Translations under genes and position numbers: made by a program
Source of the DNA: Neobacillus kokaensis
GTDB taxonomy: Bacteria > Bacillota > Bacilli > Bacillales > Cytobacillaceae
Direction: 5' to 3'
NCBI RefSeq assembly: GCF_014656545.1
Contig: NZ_BNDS01000020.1
Span: forward strand, 1-61,385
Length of the DNA: 61,385 nt
Shown here: positions 43,657 to 51,750 of the stretch, piece after piece
How the letters are laid out: every line of letters starts with the position of its first letter
Position numbering within the stretch: position 1 is the first letter of the stretch
Notes under the pieces: model-generated
What the model saw: only the letters and a program-made list of their open reading frames with translations
Databases searched by the model: none
Told to the model about the DNA's origin: nothing

Positions 43657-43983
43657 TGATTCCACCGCCTATTAATTTGAAGTTGTTTATACTCTGATTA
43701 TAGTACTAAAAGGTATAGTTGTGAACATTTTAGTACAATTTTGCGACAGGTTTTTGAACTTTTATGACTGGGTTTGATTTTCTTATCTAAACTCTGGAAT
43801 AGCAAGAGGGAAATATATACTTTAAGTTTTTTTTTAAGCAGATTAGAAAGAAAAAGCAATGGTGACGCGCACATAGAGCTTAATGTTCCTTTGATAGAAG
43901 GCATTGGAATTTTCGGAATAACTGAATCCAATAGGGACGTATGTTATATTTAACTTATGGAAACTCGAAAGGATGTTTTAAAT
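43657..43983. other. Intergenic region upstream of topB
   Basis: About 330 bp. It should hold divergent promoters for the 38-aa gene and topB. A minus-strand open frame at 43698-43931 has no ribosome binding site or recognisable composition. No repeat or hairpin of note was seen. Confidence 0.5.
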
Positions 43984-46173
43984 ATGGCAAAAAGTGTTGT
44001 AATTGCTGAAAAGCCTTCTGTGGCACGTGATATTGCACGTGTGCTTAATTGTAATAAAAAAGGAAATGGGTACCTTGAAGGAAATAAATATATCGTTACG
44101 TGGGCACTAGGACATCTAGTCACCCTTGCTGATCCGGAAAATTACGATATGAAATATAAAACATGGAATTTAGAAGATCTGCCTATGATGCCTGAACGTT
44201 TGAAATTAACTGTAATTAAGCAGACTGGAAAACAGTTTAATGCTGTTAAGAGTCAACTGGTTAGAAATGATATCACAGAAATAATCGTGGCTACAGACGC
44301 AGGTAGAGAGGGGGAATTAGTTGCACGCTGGATTATTGATAAAGCAAAAGTTAATAAACCAATTAAACGTCTATGGATTTCTTCAGTTACCGATAAAGCG
44401 ATTAAAGATGGTTTTGCCAACTTAAAGCCAGGCAAATCTTATGACAATTTATATGCATCAGCTGTCGCACGTTCAGAAGCTGACTGGTATATCGGACTAA
44501 ATGCAACACGTGCATTAACAACCCGGTTCAATGCCCAATTAAACTGCGGTCGTGTTCAAACACCCACGGTTGCTATGATTGCCGCCCGTGAGGAAGAAAT
44601 CAAAAACTTTAAAGCACAAACCTATTACGGCATCGAAGCCCAAACATCAGATAATTTAAAATTGACATGGCAGGATGCAAAGGGGAACAGCCGCAGCTTT
44701 GATAAAGAGAAAGTCGATGCGATTGTGAAAAAACTGGGCAAACAAAATGCCATTGTTACAGAAATAGAGAAAAAACAAAAGAAGTCATTTTCGCCAGGTC
44801 TTTACGATTTAACAGAACTACAGCGCGATGCAAATAAAATCTTTGGCTACTCTGCAAAGGAAACGTTAAATATTATGCAAAAACTGTACGAACAGCATAA
44901 AGTCTTAACGTATCCTCGTACAGATTCACGTTACCTTTCATCCGATATAGTGGGAACACTTCCGGAACGTTTGAGAGCATGTGGAATTGGAGAGTACCGT
45001 CCGTTAACCAATAAGATTTTAAGCAAGCCGATTAAAGCTTCGAAAGCATTTGTCGATGACAGCAAAGTATCGGATCACCACGCCATTATTCCTACAGAAG
45101 GTTATGTAAACTTGTCAGCCTTCACAGATAAGGAACGAAAAATTTATGACTTAGTAGTAAAACGATTCTTAGCCGTGTTATTTCCGGCATTTGAATATGA
45201 GCAATTAACACTTCGAGCAAAAATCGGTGATGAAAATTTTGTAGCGAAAGGAAAAACCATTTTATCGACCGGGTGGAAAGAAGTATACGAGAATCGATTT
45301 GAAGATGATGAGGCAGCCGATGACATCAAGGAACAGATTTTACCTCGCATCGAAAAAGGTGACACCTTAAATGTAAGACTAATCGCGCAAACATCAGGTC
45401 AAACCAATCCGCCTGCACGTTTTAATGAAGCAACATTACTTTCAGCAATGGAAAACCCAGTGAAATATATGGAAACAAAAAATAAACAACTGGCGGACAC
45501 GTTAAAATCGACTGGTGGATTAGGTACTGTTGCTACACGTGCAGATATTATTGATAAGCTATTCAATTCATTCTTAATCGAAAAGCGTGGCAAAGACATT
45601 CACTTAACTTCTAAAGGGCGTCAATTGTTGGATTTAGTGCCTGAAGATCTTAAATCTCCAACTTTAACAGCCGAGTGGGAACAAAAGCTTGATCAAATCG
45701 CCCATGGTAAGTTGAAAAAAGAAGTGTTTATCAGCGAAATAAAAAACTATACAAAAGAAATCGTTGCTGAAATTAAAGCAAGTGATAAAAAATACAAACA
45801 CGACAACATCTCTACAAAAAATTGTCCAGACTGTGGAAAACCAATGCTTGAAGTAAACGGAAAAAAAGGCAAAATGCTCGTGTGCCAAGATCGTGAATGC
45901 GGCCATCGTAAAAATGTCTCACGCACCACAAACGCACGCTGCCCACAATGCCATAAAAAACTAGAGCTTCGCGGTGAAGGCGAGGGTCAAATTTTCGTAT
46001 GTAAATGTGGATATCGTGAAAAGCTATCTGCTTTCGAAGCACGCCGTAAAAAAGAATCTGTTGGTAAAGTGGATAAACGTACGGTGCAAAAGTATCTAAA
46101 AAACCAACAAAAAGATGAGGAACCATTGAATAATGCGTTGGCTGAAGCATTAAAAGGGTTGAAGTTTGATTAA
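43984..46173 (+). CDS. topB: DNA topoisomerase III
   Basis: The protein has 729 residues, type IA. The TOPRIM domain begins VIAEKPSVARDIARVL and contains the DAGREGE acidic motif. The catalytic tyrosine lies in TYPRTDSRYL near residue 310. The C-terminus has zinc-ribbon-like CPDCGKPML...CQDREC and CPQCHKKL...CKCG segments. The ATG at 43984 follows AAGGATG and gives the usual Bacillus length (about 727). It decatenates DNA during replication and recombination. Confidence 0.95.
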   Translation: MAKSVVIAEKPSVARDIARVLNCNKKGNGYLEGNKYIVTWALGHLVTLADPENYDMKYKTWNLEDLPMMPERLKLTVIKQTGKQFNAVKSQLVRNDITEIIVATDAGREGELVARWIIDKAKVNKPIKRLWISSVTDKAIKDGFANLKPGKSYDNLYASAVARSEADWYIGLNATRALTTRFNAQLNCGRVQTPTVAMIAAREEEIKNFKAQTYYGIEAQTSDNLKLTWQDAKGNSRSFDKEKVDAIVKKLGKQNAIVTEIEKKQKKSFSPGLYDLTELQRDANKIFGYSAKETLNIMQKLYEQHKVLTYPRTDSRYLSSDIVGTLPERLRACGIGEYRPLTNKILSKPIKASKAFVDDSKVSDHHAIIPTEGYVNLSAFTDKERKIYDLVVKRFLAVLFPAFEYEQLTLRAKIGDENFVAKGKTILSTGWKEVYENRFEDDEAADDIKEQILPRIEKGDTLNVRLIAQTSGQTNPPARFNEATLLSAMENPVKYMETKNKQLADTLKSTGGLGTVATRADIIDKLFNSFLIEKRGKDIHLTSKGRQLLDLVPEDLKSPTLTAEWEQKLDQIAHGKLKKEVFISEIKNYTKEIVAEIKASDKKYKHDNISTKNCPDCGKPMLEVNGKKGKMLVCQDRECGHRKNVSRTTNARCPQCHKKLELRGEGEGQIFVCKCGYREKLSAFEARRKKESVGKVDKRTVQKYLKNQQKDEEPLNNALAEALKGLKFD

Positions 46174-46180
46174 CACTATA

Positions 46181-46222
46181 CAAAGGGGCAATTTATCAAA
46201 ATGATGAATTGCCCCTTTGTTC
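46181..46222 (+). terminator. Terminator after topB
   Basis: AAAGGGGCAATT and AATTGCCCCTTTG arms around TATCAAAATGATG. Confidence 0.85.
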
Positions 46223-46254
46223 AAATTGCCACTCTTCTTTACGGAAATAAAAAT

Positions 46255-46505
46255 GCTTTCAACGAGGGCAATGGGAACAAAACTCACAAAGAAAGCGATC
46301 GGAATGTTTCCAATGAGGGTTATTGGCAACAAAACTCACGAAGAAAGCGGTCGGAATGTTTCCAATAAGGCTATTGGAAACAAAACTCACGAAGAAAGCG
46401 GCCGGAATGTTTCCAATGAGGGCTATTGGAAACAAAACTCACGAAGAAAGCGGCCGGAATGTTTCTAATGAAGGCAATTGGGAACAAATCTCACAAGAAA
46501 ACGGC
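46255..46505. repeat. Array of ~52-bp non-coding tandem repeats, each with a hairpin
   Basis: About five units with starts spaced 51-52 bp (marker AACTCAC at 46281, 46333, 46384, 46436, degenerate near 46488). The shared unit contains GAAAGCGGCCGGAATG and an inverted repeat GTTTCCAAT-(6-7 nt)-ATTGGAAAC. The period is not a multiple of three and frames shift between units, so it is not coding. Unlike CRISPR, whole units are conserved without unique spacers. Confidence 0.88.
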
Positions 46506-46568
46506 ATTTAATCCCTTTCATTTATTATCCTGCTAAAGTGCTATTGTACTAAAATTCAGAAAATTACC

Positions 46569-46598
46569 TTGACATTATAGCTTTCCTTCTCATACAAT
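46569..46598 (+). promoter_or_regulatory. SigA-type promoter of hutH
   Basis: TTGACA (46569-46574) and TACAAT (46593-46598) with an 18-bp spacer. Predicted start near 46605, giving a leader of about 160 nt. Confidence 0.75.
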
Positions 46599-46637
46599 AA
46601 TTATCAAACCAATAATTTTTTGAATAGGTGATAGGAC

Positions 46638-46706
46638 ATGTTGCATCTCCTAAATTTTAATTTATTATCTGAAAACGGCAATAGAGAGGCTGGACTCCAA
46701 ATCTGA
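46638..46706 (+). CDS. Putative leader peptide of hutH, 22 aa
   Basis: A short frame reads MLHLLNFNLLSENGNREAGL plus two residues. AGGTGATAGG lies just upstream of the ATG. Its stop codon falls inside the loop of the terminator hairpin at 46685-46728, so translation would cover the 5' arm. It has six leucines and one histidine. Coding function is inferred only. Confidence 0.4.
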   Translation: MLHLLNFNLLSENGNREAGLQI

Positions 46707-46740
46707 TGAGATTAGGAATCCAGCCTCTTTCTTTATTTTA
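46685..46740 (+). terminator. Intrinsic terminator in the hutH leader
   Basis: AGAGGCTGGA (46685-46694) and TCCAGCCTCT (46719-46728) form a 10-bp stem with an inner AATCT/AGATT hairpin, followed by TTCTTTATTTT. It lies between the promoter and the start of hutH, the arrangement of an attenuator. Confidence 0.8.
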
Positions 46741-46766
46741 CTAAAGTGGTAGAGGAGTGGGATTAA

Positions 46767-48281
46767 ATGATTACGTTAACAGGAAACAGCCTAACATTAG
46801 AAGAAATGAAGGAAGTATTATTTCGACAGCAAAAGGTGCGTGCATCAGAGGAGAGTATCAAGGCTGCTGCTAAGAGCCGTCAAGCCGTGGAAGAAATTGT
46901 TTCAGAAGAAAGAGTTGTATATGGCATTACAACAGGGTTTGGAAAATTTAGCGATGTACTTATTGATAAAGAAAATGTACAGGACCTACAATTAAACTTA
47001 ATTCGTTCTCATGCCTGCGGTGTCGGTGAACCGTTCCCGGAGGTTGTTGCAAAGGCTATGGTGCTGCTTCGTGCGAATGCTTTATTAAAAGGATATTCCG
47101 GTATTCGCCCGGTGGTAATTGATATGCTCTTGGAGTTGGTAAATAAAGATATTATTCCGGTCATTCCTCAGCAAGGATCTCTTGGTGCAAGCGGGGACTT
47201 GGCTCCATTATCTCACTTAGCCTTAGTATTGATCGGCGAGGGCGAAGTTTTTTACAAAGGAGAGCGGATCGACGCTCACGAGGCCCTTCAGCAGGAGGGA
47301 TTACTGCCGATTACGTTAGAGGCGAAAGAGGGTCTTGCGCTTATCAATGGCACACAGGCGATGACGGCCATGGGGGTTGTCGGCTATTTGGAGGCGGAAC
47401 AGCTGGCATACGAAAGCGAGCTCATTGCTTCCATGACGATTGAAGGTTTGAACGGCATTATTGATGCGTTTGCTGAGGAAATTCAAACGGCGAGAGGGTA
47501 TCAACAGCAAATCGATACGGCAGCAAGAATCCGCAAATATTTAAGTGACAGTTTATTAACGACACAGCAAGGGGAACTTAGGGTGCAGGATGCTTATTCA
47601 CTGCGGTGTATTCCACAGGTTCATGGGGCTTCTTGGCAGGCCCTTGATTATGTGAAAGAAAAGCTGGAAATTGAAATCAATGCCGCAACTGATAACCCAT
47701 TGATTTTTAAAGACGGACAAATGGTTATCTCCGGCGGGAATTTCCATGGCCAGCCGATTGCGTTTACGATGGATTTTATGAAAATTGCGGTAGCCGAGCT
47801 TGCCAATATTTCTGAAAGACGGATTGAACGGTTAGTAAATCCGCAATTAAATGATCTGCCGCCGTTTTTAAGTCCCCAGCCTGGGTTGCAATCCGGGGCG
47901 ATGATTATGCAATATGCTGCTGCATCATTAGTTTCGGAAAATAAGACATTGGCTCATCCGGCAAGCGTGGATTCGATTCCATCTTCGGCTAACCAGGAAG
48001 ATCACGTCAGCATGGGAACGATTGCGTCAAGACATGCCTATCAGATTATCCAAAATGCAAGGAGAGTCTTAGCAATCGAAATGATTTGTGCGATGCAGGC
48101 GGTCGAATACCGCGGTGTGGATAAAATGGCTTCTCAAACGAAGAATTTTTATACAAAAGGACGCGAACAGGTCGCATCTATTAAAAAGGATCGAATCTTC
48201 TCACAGGATATTGAAAAATTAGCACAATGGCTAAGAACCATTGAATTTTCTAAGTTCACTAGAAATTTGAGCTTAAATTAA
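46767..48281 (+). CDS. hutH: Histidine ammonia-lyase
   Basis: The protein has 504 residues. The MIO cofactor triad Ala-Ser-Gly is at 141-143 in [14 protein letters not shown]. Other family residues lie in [10 protein letters not shown] and [12 protein letters not shown]. It converts histidine to urocanate and ammonia. B. subtilis hutH is followed by hutU, hutI, hutG and hutM; none is present next to this gene, and no hutP precedes it. The terminator in its leader suggests antitermination control. Confidence 0.95.
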   Translation: MITLTGNSLTLEEMKEVLFRQQKVRASEESIKAAAKSRQAVEEIVSEERVVYGITTGFGKFSDVLIDKENVQDLQLNLIRSHACGVGEPFPEVVAKAMVLLRANALLKGYSGIRPVVIDMLLELVNKDIIPVIPQQGSLGASGDLAPLSHLALVLIGEGEVFYKGERIDAHEALQQEGLLPITLEAKEGLALINGTQAMTAMGVVGYLEAEQLAYESELIASMTIEGLNGIIDAFAEEIQTARGYQQQIDTAARIRKYLSDSLLTTQQGELRVQDAYSLRCIPQVHGASWQALDYVKEKLEIEINAATDNPLIFKDGQMVISGGNFHGQPIAFTMDFMKIAVAELANISERRIERLVNPQLNDLPPFLSPQPGLQSGAMIMQYAAASLVSENKTLAHPASVDSIPSSANQEDHVSMGTIASRHAYQIIQNARRVLAIEMICAMQAVEYRGVDKMASQTKNFYTKGREQVASIKKDRIFSQDIEKLAQWLRTIEFSKFTRNLSLN

Positions 48282-48347
48282 AAAAAGCGGAAGAGTTCGT
48301 AAAAACCAACTGAATTTGCAGCTGTTTATTTGAGCTGAATAAATGAG

Positions 48348-48378
48348 AAAAAGGCGTGAAATTTCTCACGCCTTTTTA
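48348..48378. terminator. Bidirectional terminator after hutH
   Basis: AAAAAGGCGTGA (48348-48359) and TCACGCCTTTTT (48365-48376). Confidence 0.88.
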
Positions 48379-48579
48379 GTCTTTTTGTTCCGGCAGTAAG
48401 CGGGCAGTATCCCCGCGGGTTTCATCTTCCTCTACTCTATTTTTAAAGGCCTCCCGGGTCACCAGGAATTCCTCGTCCCCGAACTCTTCTTTAGAAGTTT
48501 TTTCCGCTGGCTGGCCGTGCTTAGGGAAATTTCCAGGATGATTTTTGTTTTTATGGTTAAAATGTTCTCCACGTGCCAA
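48376..48579 (-). CDS. Small hydrophilic protein, 67 aa
   Basis: A charged protein rich in Glu, Lys and Asn (EHFNHKNKNHPGNFPKHGQP and EEFLVTREAFKNRVEEDE). The TTG at 48579 lies 8 nt after AAGGAG; longer starts overlap this site. It resembles small spore-associated or stress proteins in composition, but no family was recognised. It ends at the shared terminator. Confidence 0.55.
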   Translation of the reverse strand: MARGEHFNHKNKNHPGNFPKHGQPAEKTSKEEFGDEEFLVTREAFKNRVEEDETRGDTARLLPEQKD

Positions 48580-48719
48580 AGTCAACACTCCTTTCGTTAT
48601 CAACAGTAGCATTCCCTATCATGGAGAAATGATTACCGAAAAATTTTGACATTGACTTTTTCACGAGAAGCAAATTTTTGTTATAATGGGAGTAATGGTT
48701 ATAAAGGAGGACTGAACAC

Positions 48720-49094
48720 ATGGATATGTTTCAGATTATCTCAGAAGACCGTATTAAAAAAGCTTACGAGGACAGCGAGTTTGACAACCTCCCAGGGTAT
48801 GGTAAACCAATGAAGCTGGAGGATCTAGCGGGTATTCCTGAAGAATTGCGAATGGCCTATAAATTGCTGAAAAATGCAGGGTATACTCAGGAGGAAAGCG
48901 GCTTACGTCAGGAATTGATGACAATTGAAGACTTAATCAATAAATGTGACGACAGCAAGGAACGGGCAAATCTGAAAAAAAGGCTGAATGAAAAACTTCT
49001 CCGCTATAATCAGCTGATGTCAAAGCGCAGAAAAACAACAAACTCGTCCATTTTTAAAAACTATGAAGTGAAGATACAAAACAAGCTAAAATAA
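48720..49094 (+). CDS. DUF1992 (DnaJ-homologue subfamily C28-like) protein
   Basis: The protein has 124 residues. The DUF1992 core is seen in ISEDRIKKAYEDSEFDNLPGYGKPMKLEDL, split over residues 5-35, with LLKNAGYTQEE downstream. It lacks a J domain despite the family name. Function unknown. It has AAAGGAGGA upstream and ends in a large terminator hairpin. Confidence 0.85.
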   Translation: MDMFQIISEDRIKKAYEDSEFDNLPGYGKPMKLEDLAGIPEELRMAYKLLKNAGYTQEESGLRQELMTIEDLINKCDDSKERANLKKRLNEKLLRYNQLMSKRRKTTNSSIFKNYEVKIQNKLK

Positions 49095-49157
49095 AAAAAG
49101 CTGTGCGATTAAGAGTGTATTTTAGAATCAACATCACTCTTCGCCAGCTTTTTCTTC
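49090..49157. terminator. Large hairpin terminator after the DUF1992 gene
   Basis: AAAAAGCTG...AAGAGTG pairs with CACTCTT...CAGCTTTTT in a two-part stem, ending in T runs. It overlaps the 3' end of the small minus-strand gene. Confidence 0.75.
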
Positions 49158-49253
49158 ATGATTAGAGGGCTTGCACATCTTATCCAGCATGAATCCTGCA
49201 AAAACGATAAAGGCAATAGGAATCGAAAAATTTAGCACATGAACAACTGTCAT
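49134..49253 (-). CDS. Small single-TM protein, 39 aa
   Basis: The frame begins MTVVHVLNFSIPIAFIVFAG with one TM helix and ends HEEKAGEE. GGTGGTGA lies 7 nt before the ATG. It overlaps a terminator hairpin at its end. Unknown. Confidence 0.5.
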   Translation of the reverse strand: MTVVHVLNFSIPIAFIVFAGFMLDKMCKPSNHEEKAGEE

Positions 49254-49613
49254 TCAAATTCACCACCAATTATTAGAAAATTTATAATATTAGGTATAAT
49301 GTGTGTTGATTATATTATATGCTTTTTGTCACAGAATAGACAAATTTTTTAAGTATAATGGAAGATAATTTTTCAATATTTATGAAAAACGAAGAAAGTT
49401 TCGACGATAAACTTTCTTTATTTTTTATTGAACCAATGAGATTAACTGGCATTTTGTAGAATTTTGGTAAAATTTGATGGAAAAAGTAGTTAGAAAATTA
49501 AAAAGGTGTGACAAAATATAACACTCAGATAAAAAAGGACTAGATATAATGAACTTACTGATAAATGAATGAGCAAATAGTCCCAACATTGTTAGGTTTA
49601 GGGTGTAGTACTG
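49254..49613. other. Intergenic region upstream of the c-di-GMP riboswitch
   Basis: About 360 bp, strongly A/T-rich. It includes an inverted repeat AAGAAAGTTT-CGACGAT-AAACTTTCTTT near 49390-49420 with T runs, usable as a terminator. The likely riboswitch promoter -10 TATAAT lies at 49545-49550. No gene was supported. Confidence 0.55.
49545..49550 (+). promoter_or_regulatory. Likely -10 element of the sinI transcript
   Basis: TATAAT is a perfect -10, but the -35 region 17 bp upstream (CACTCA) is poor, so the promoter may need an activator. The predicted start is near 49557, about 60 nt before the aptamer. Confidence 0.5.
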
Positions 49614-49736
49614 AGGCAATATCACGCAGAAAAAGGCAAACCTGTTGAAAGATAGGGACGCAAAGCCGAGGATCTAAGGTAAGTGATGCTTACTATGATG
49701 GCCGGGTTACCTGGAATACATAAAGTATTTTAGGGG
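49614..49736 (+). promoter_or_regulatory. Cyclic di-GMP-I (GEMM-I) riboswitch controlling sinI
   Basis: The aptamer contains the conserved blocks TCACGCA, GGCAAACC, GAAA tetraloop, GGGACGCAAAGCC, CTAAGG, ACTATGA and CGGGTTACC in order, matching Vc2-type c-di-GMP-I aptamers. AGGCAAT (49614-49620) can pair with GTTACCT (49706-49712) as the basal helix. Downstream, CCTGGAATAC (49710-49719) can pair with GTATTTTAGG (49725-49734), hiding the Shine-Dalgarno AGGGGTGA. The two helices share CCT, so ligand binding should free the ribosome site (an ON switch, inferred). Confidence 0.93.
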
Positions 49737-49744
49737 TGAAACGA

Positions 49745-49882
49745 GTGATTGTACAGGAAAGAGTGGTCGGGGTAATGGATGAAGAATGGCTGGAACTTAT
49801 ATGTGAGGCAAAAATGTTAGGATTATCAATAGAAGAAGTTCAGACCTTTCTAAATCAGAAGGAACAAAAAGATAACTCGTGA
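49745..49882 (+). CDS. sinI: SinI-like anti-repressor, 45 aa
   Basis: A 45-residue protein whose MDEEWLELICEAKMLGLSIE segment matches the SinR-binding helix of SinI (DQEWVELMVEAKEANISPEE in B. subtilis), followed by EVQTFLNQKE. SinI binds SinR and stops it repressing biofilm matrix genes. The GTG at 49745 lies 5 nt after AGGGGTGA; an in-frame ATG at 49775 is an alternative. It is expressed behind a c-di-GMP riboswitch and is convergent with sinR, rather than in a sinIR operon as in B. subtilis. Confidence 0.85.
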   Translation: MIVQERVVGVMDEEWLELICEAKMLGLSIEEVQTFLNQKEQKDNS

Positions 49883-49895
49883 GTACATAAAAATT

Positions 49896-49932
49896 AAAAA
49901 GCATTCTGCAATTTATGCAGGATGCTTTTTTC
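49896..49932. terminator. Bidirectional terminator between sinI and sinR
   Basis: AAAAAGCAT...CTGCA pairs with TGCAG...ATGCTTTTTT around ATTTA. Confidence 0.88.
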
Positions 49933-49952
49933 GGTGCGGCATTTTTGAATAT

Positions 49953-50279
49953 TTATTGATTTCCTTGGTTATTACGCCATTTATTAAACTCTAGAAATTC
50001 ACGAAATTGCTCCTTGGAAACTCCAGAATTCATAGCTTCCTTAACTAAATTCATCCAATCATAATCTAACTCGGTTTTATCTACTTGTTCATGAATTAAA
50101 TGTTCAACAGAAATATTCAAAACATGAGCTATTTTTTCAAGAAATTGGATGGAAGGATTTTGCTGTAAATTTCTTTCAAGTGAACTTAAATAAGATTTTG
50201 CTACGCCGGCTTGTTCAGCTAGTTCGGATAGTGACATTTTCTTTTCTGAGCGGAATTTTTTTACGCGGTCACCAATCAT
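49953..50279 (-). CDS. sinR: SinR, master regulator of biofilm formation
   Basis: The protein has 108 residues. The Xre-type HTH has SLSELAEQAGVAKSYLSSLE, nearly identical to SinR, followed by NLQQNPSIQFLEKIAHVL. The C-terminal SinI/SinR dimerisation helices contain WMNLVKEAMNSGVSKEQFRE and FLEFNKWR. The start at 50279 gives MIGDRVKKF, as in B. subtilis MIGQRIK. SinR represses matrix operons when free of SinI. It is convergent with the sinI-like gene. Confidence 0.93.
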   Translation of the reverse strand: MIGDRVKKFRSEKKMSLSELAEQAGVAKSYLSSLERNLQQNPSIQFLEKIAHVLNISVEHLIHEQVDKTELDYDWMNLVKEAMNSGVSKEQFREFLEFNKWRNNQGNQ

Positions 50280-50547
50280 TTGTCTCACACACCTATAAAT
50301 AGTATATTTACGTTCATTTTACCAAAAAGAATGAGAAAGTACCATATTAAGAACAAAAAACAATTTTGAAAAATAGACTCGATAAGGTTAATATTAATAG
50401 TGTTCACTGAAATGAATCGAGGATATTTACTTGTAAGCCAGTTTTCGCTGCAAATGAGCTTGCACGAGTTGCGGTATTCTTGTATCCGAGATAAAAAATA
50501 GTTAATACATACATAAAATAAATAAAAAAGGAAGGGGACTCTGTGCA

Positions 50548-51300
50548 ATGATTGTTCTGAAATCACAACGCGAAATTGAAGCGATGAAAAAGGCTGGTGA
50601 AATTCTAGCGGCCTGCCATAAAGAAATTGCAAAAATGATTAAACCTGGAGTTACAACGTGGGAGATAGATCAATTTGTAGAGAAATTCTTAAGCGAACAT
50701 AATGCAGCTCCCGAGCAAAAAGGATATAAAGGCTATGAATATGCAACATGCGCTAGTATCAATGATGAAATATGCCATGGATTTCCGCGGAAAGAGCCTT
50801 TAAAAGAAGGTGAAATTGTAACGATTGATATGGTTGTCAATTATAATGGAGCACTGGCAGATTCTGCTTGGTCTTATGCAGTCGGCGAGGTATCAAAAGA
50901 AGTTGATCATTTATTAAATGTAACAAAAGAAGCTCTTTATAAAGGGATTGAACAAGCTGTGGCTGGTAACCGCATCGGAGACATCGGTCATGCAATTCAG
51001 GCATATGTCGAAGGGGAAGGCCTTTCTGTTGTTCGGGACTTTATTGGACACGGAATTGGTACGGTCATCCACGAAAAACCGGATGTACCGCATTACGGCC
51101 TGCCTGGAAAAGGCACTCGGATTAAAGAAGGCATGGTGTTTACAATTGAACCGATGGTGAACATTGGCATGCATTATACAAAAATGGATAACAACGGCTG
51201 GACAGCCAGAACTGTTGATGGCACTTACTCTGCACAATACGAACACACTATTGCCATCACCAAAGACGGCCCAGTAATACTAACGGACCAAGATGGATAA
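50548..51300 (+). CDS. map: Type I methionine aminopeptidase
   Basis: The protein has 250 residues. The pita-bread fold metal ligands lie in VTIDMVVNYNGALADSA (two Asp), GHGIGTVIHEKPDVPHYG (His) and VFTIEPMV (Glu), with a final Glu in YEHTIAI. It removes N-terminal Met from new proteins. The sequence is closer to the B. subtilis secondary enzyme YflG (MapB) in length. This locus is distant from ribosomal-protein genes where the main map usually lies, so it may be the paralogue. Confidence 0.93.
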   Translation: MIVLKSQREIEAMKKAGEILAACHKEIAKMIKPGVTTWEIDQFVEKFLSEHNAAPEQKGYKGYEYATCASINDEICHGFPRKEPLKEGEIVTIDMVVNYNGALADSAWSYAVGEVSKEVDHLLNVTKEALYKGIEQAVAGNRIGDIGHAIQAYVEGEGLSVVRDFIGHGIGTVIHEKPDVPHYGLPGKGTRIKEGMVFTIEPMVNIGMHYTKMDNNGWTARTVDGTYSAQYEHTIAITKDGPVILTDQDG

Positions 51301-51307
51301 AAAACAA

Positions 51308-51347
51308 AAGTGGCCCCTTGTGAATTTTCACATGGGGCCCTTTTGAA
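51308..51347. terminator. Terminator after map, related to the dispersed palindrome
   Basis: GGCCCC and GGGGCC arms around a TGTGAATTTTCACA core, then CTTTT. The core equals the centre of the repeats at 35373 and 57882. Confidence 0.8.
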
Positions 51348-51352
51348 TTTTT

Positions 51353-51577
51353 TTATTTTTTCCTCAAGTTTCCTAATTCTTCTACCAAGGCTTGCATTTC
51401 ATTTGGGCTGAAGGAGTTTTTTCTGAGAACCATTTCGTAAATTTCTTTTAACTCTTCATACATTTCCTCGTCAAAGTGTGAGGGCTTGATGGCTCCTAGG
51501 TTTAAGACTCTTAATTTTTCTTTTATTGTTTCAATCATAAATTCAACATTTTCTACTGTTTTTTGTGATAAATCCAT
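51353..51577 (-). CDS. yfkK: DUF1128 protein, YfkK-like
   Basis: A 74-residue helical protein. The core MIETIKEKLRVLN and YEELKEIYEMVLRKNSFS matches DUF1128. The start at 51577 follows AAGGGGTGG. B. subtilis yfkK lies in the same neighbourhood as yfkH, supporting the name. Function unknown. Confidence 0.85.
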   Translation of the reverse strand: MDLSQKTVENVEFMIETIKEKLRVLNLGAIKPSHFDEEMYEELKEIYEMVLRKNSFSPNEMQALVEELGNLRKK

Positions 51578-51750
51578 GTACATCCACCCCTTCAAGCTAA
51601 TAGTTTCATCTTTTCACGATAACCCTATTCTGTCAATACAAACCTTTTGACTAAAGCCATATAGGTAAAAGAGAGGACTTGCATCGTGAGACAGTATCAA
51701 GCAAAATAAATAGTAAGACCATGTTTGATTGAGGAAAGGAAAGGGTACAT

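Noticed and set aside
46255..46505. CRISPR array
   Set aside because: Units are conserved along their full length with no unique spacers, and no cas genes are present.
46217..46511. Two overlapping plus-strand frames rich in GNKTHEESGRNVSN-like repeats
   Set aside because: The 51-52 bp unit shifts frame between copies and no ribosome binding site precedes them; they are read-throughs of the non-coding array.
50285..50632. 115-aa minus-strand frame overlapping map
   Set aside because: Overlaps the start of map and the sinR upstream region; composition is that of an antisense shadow.
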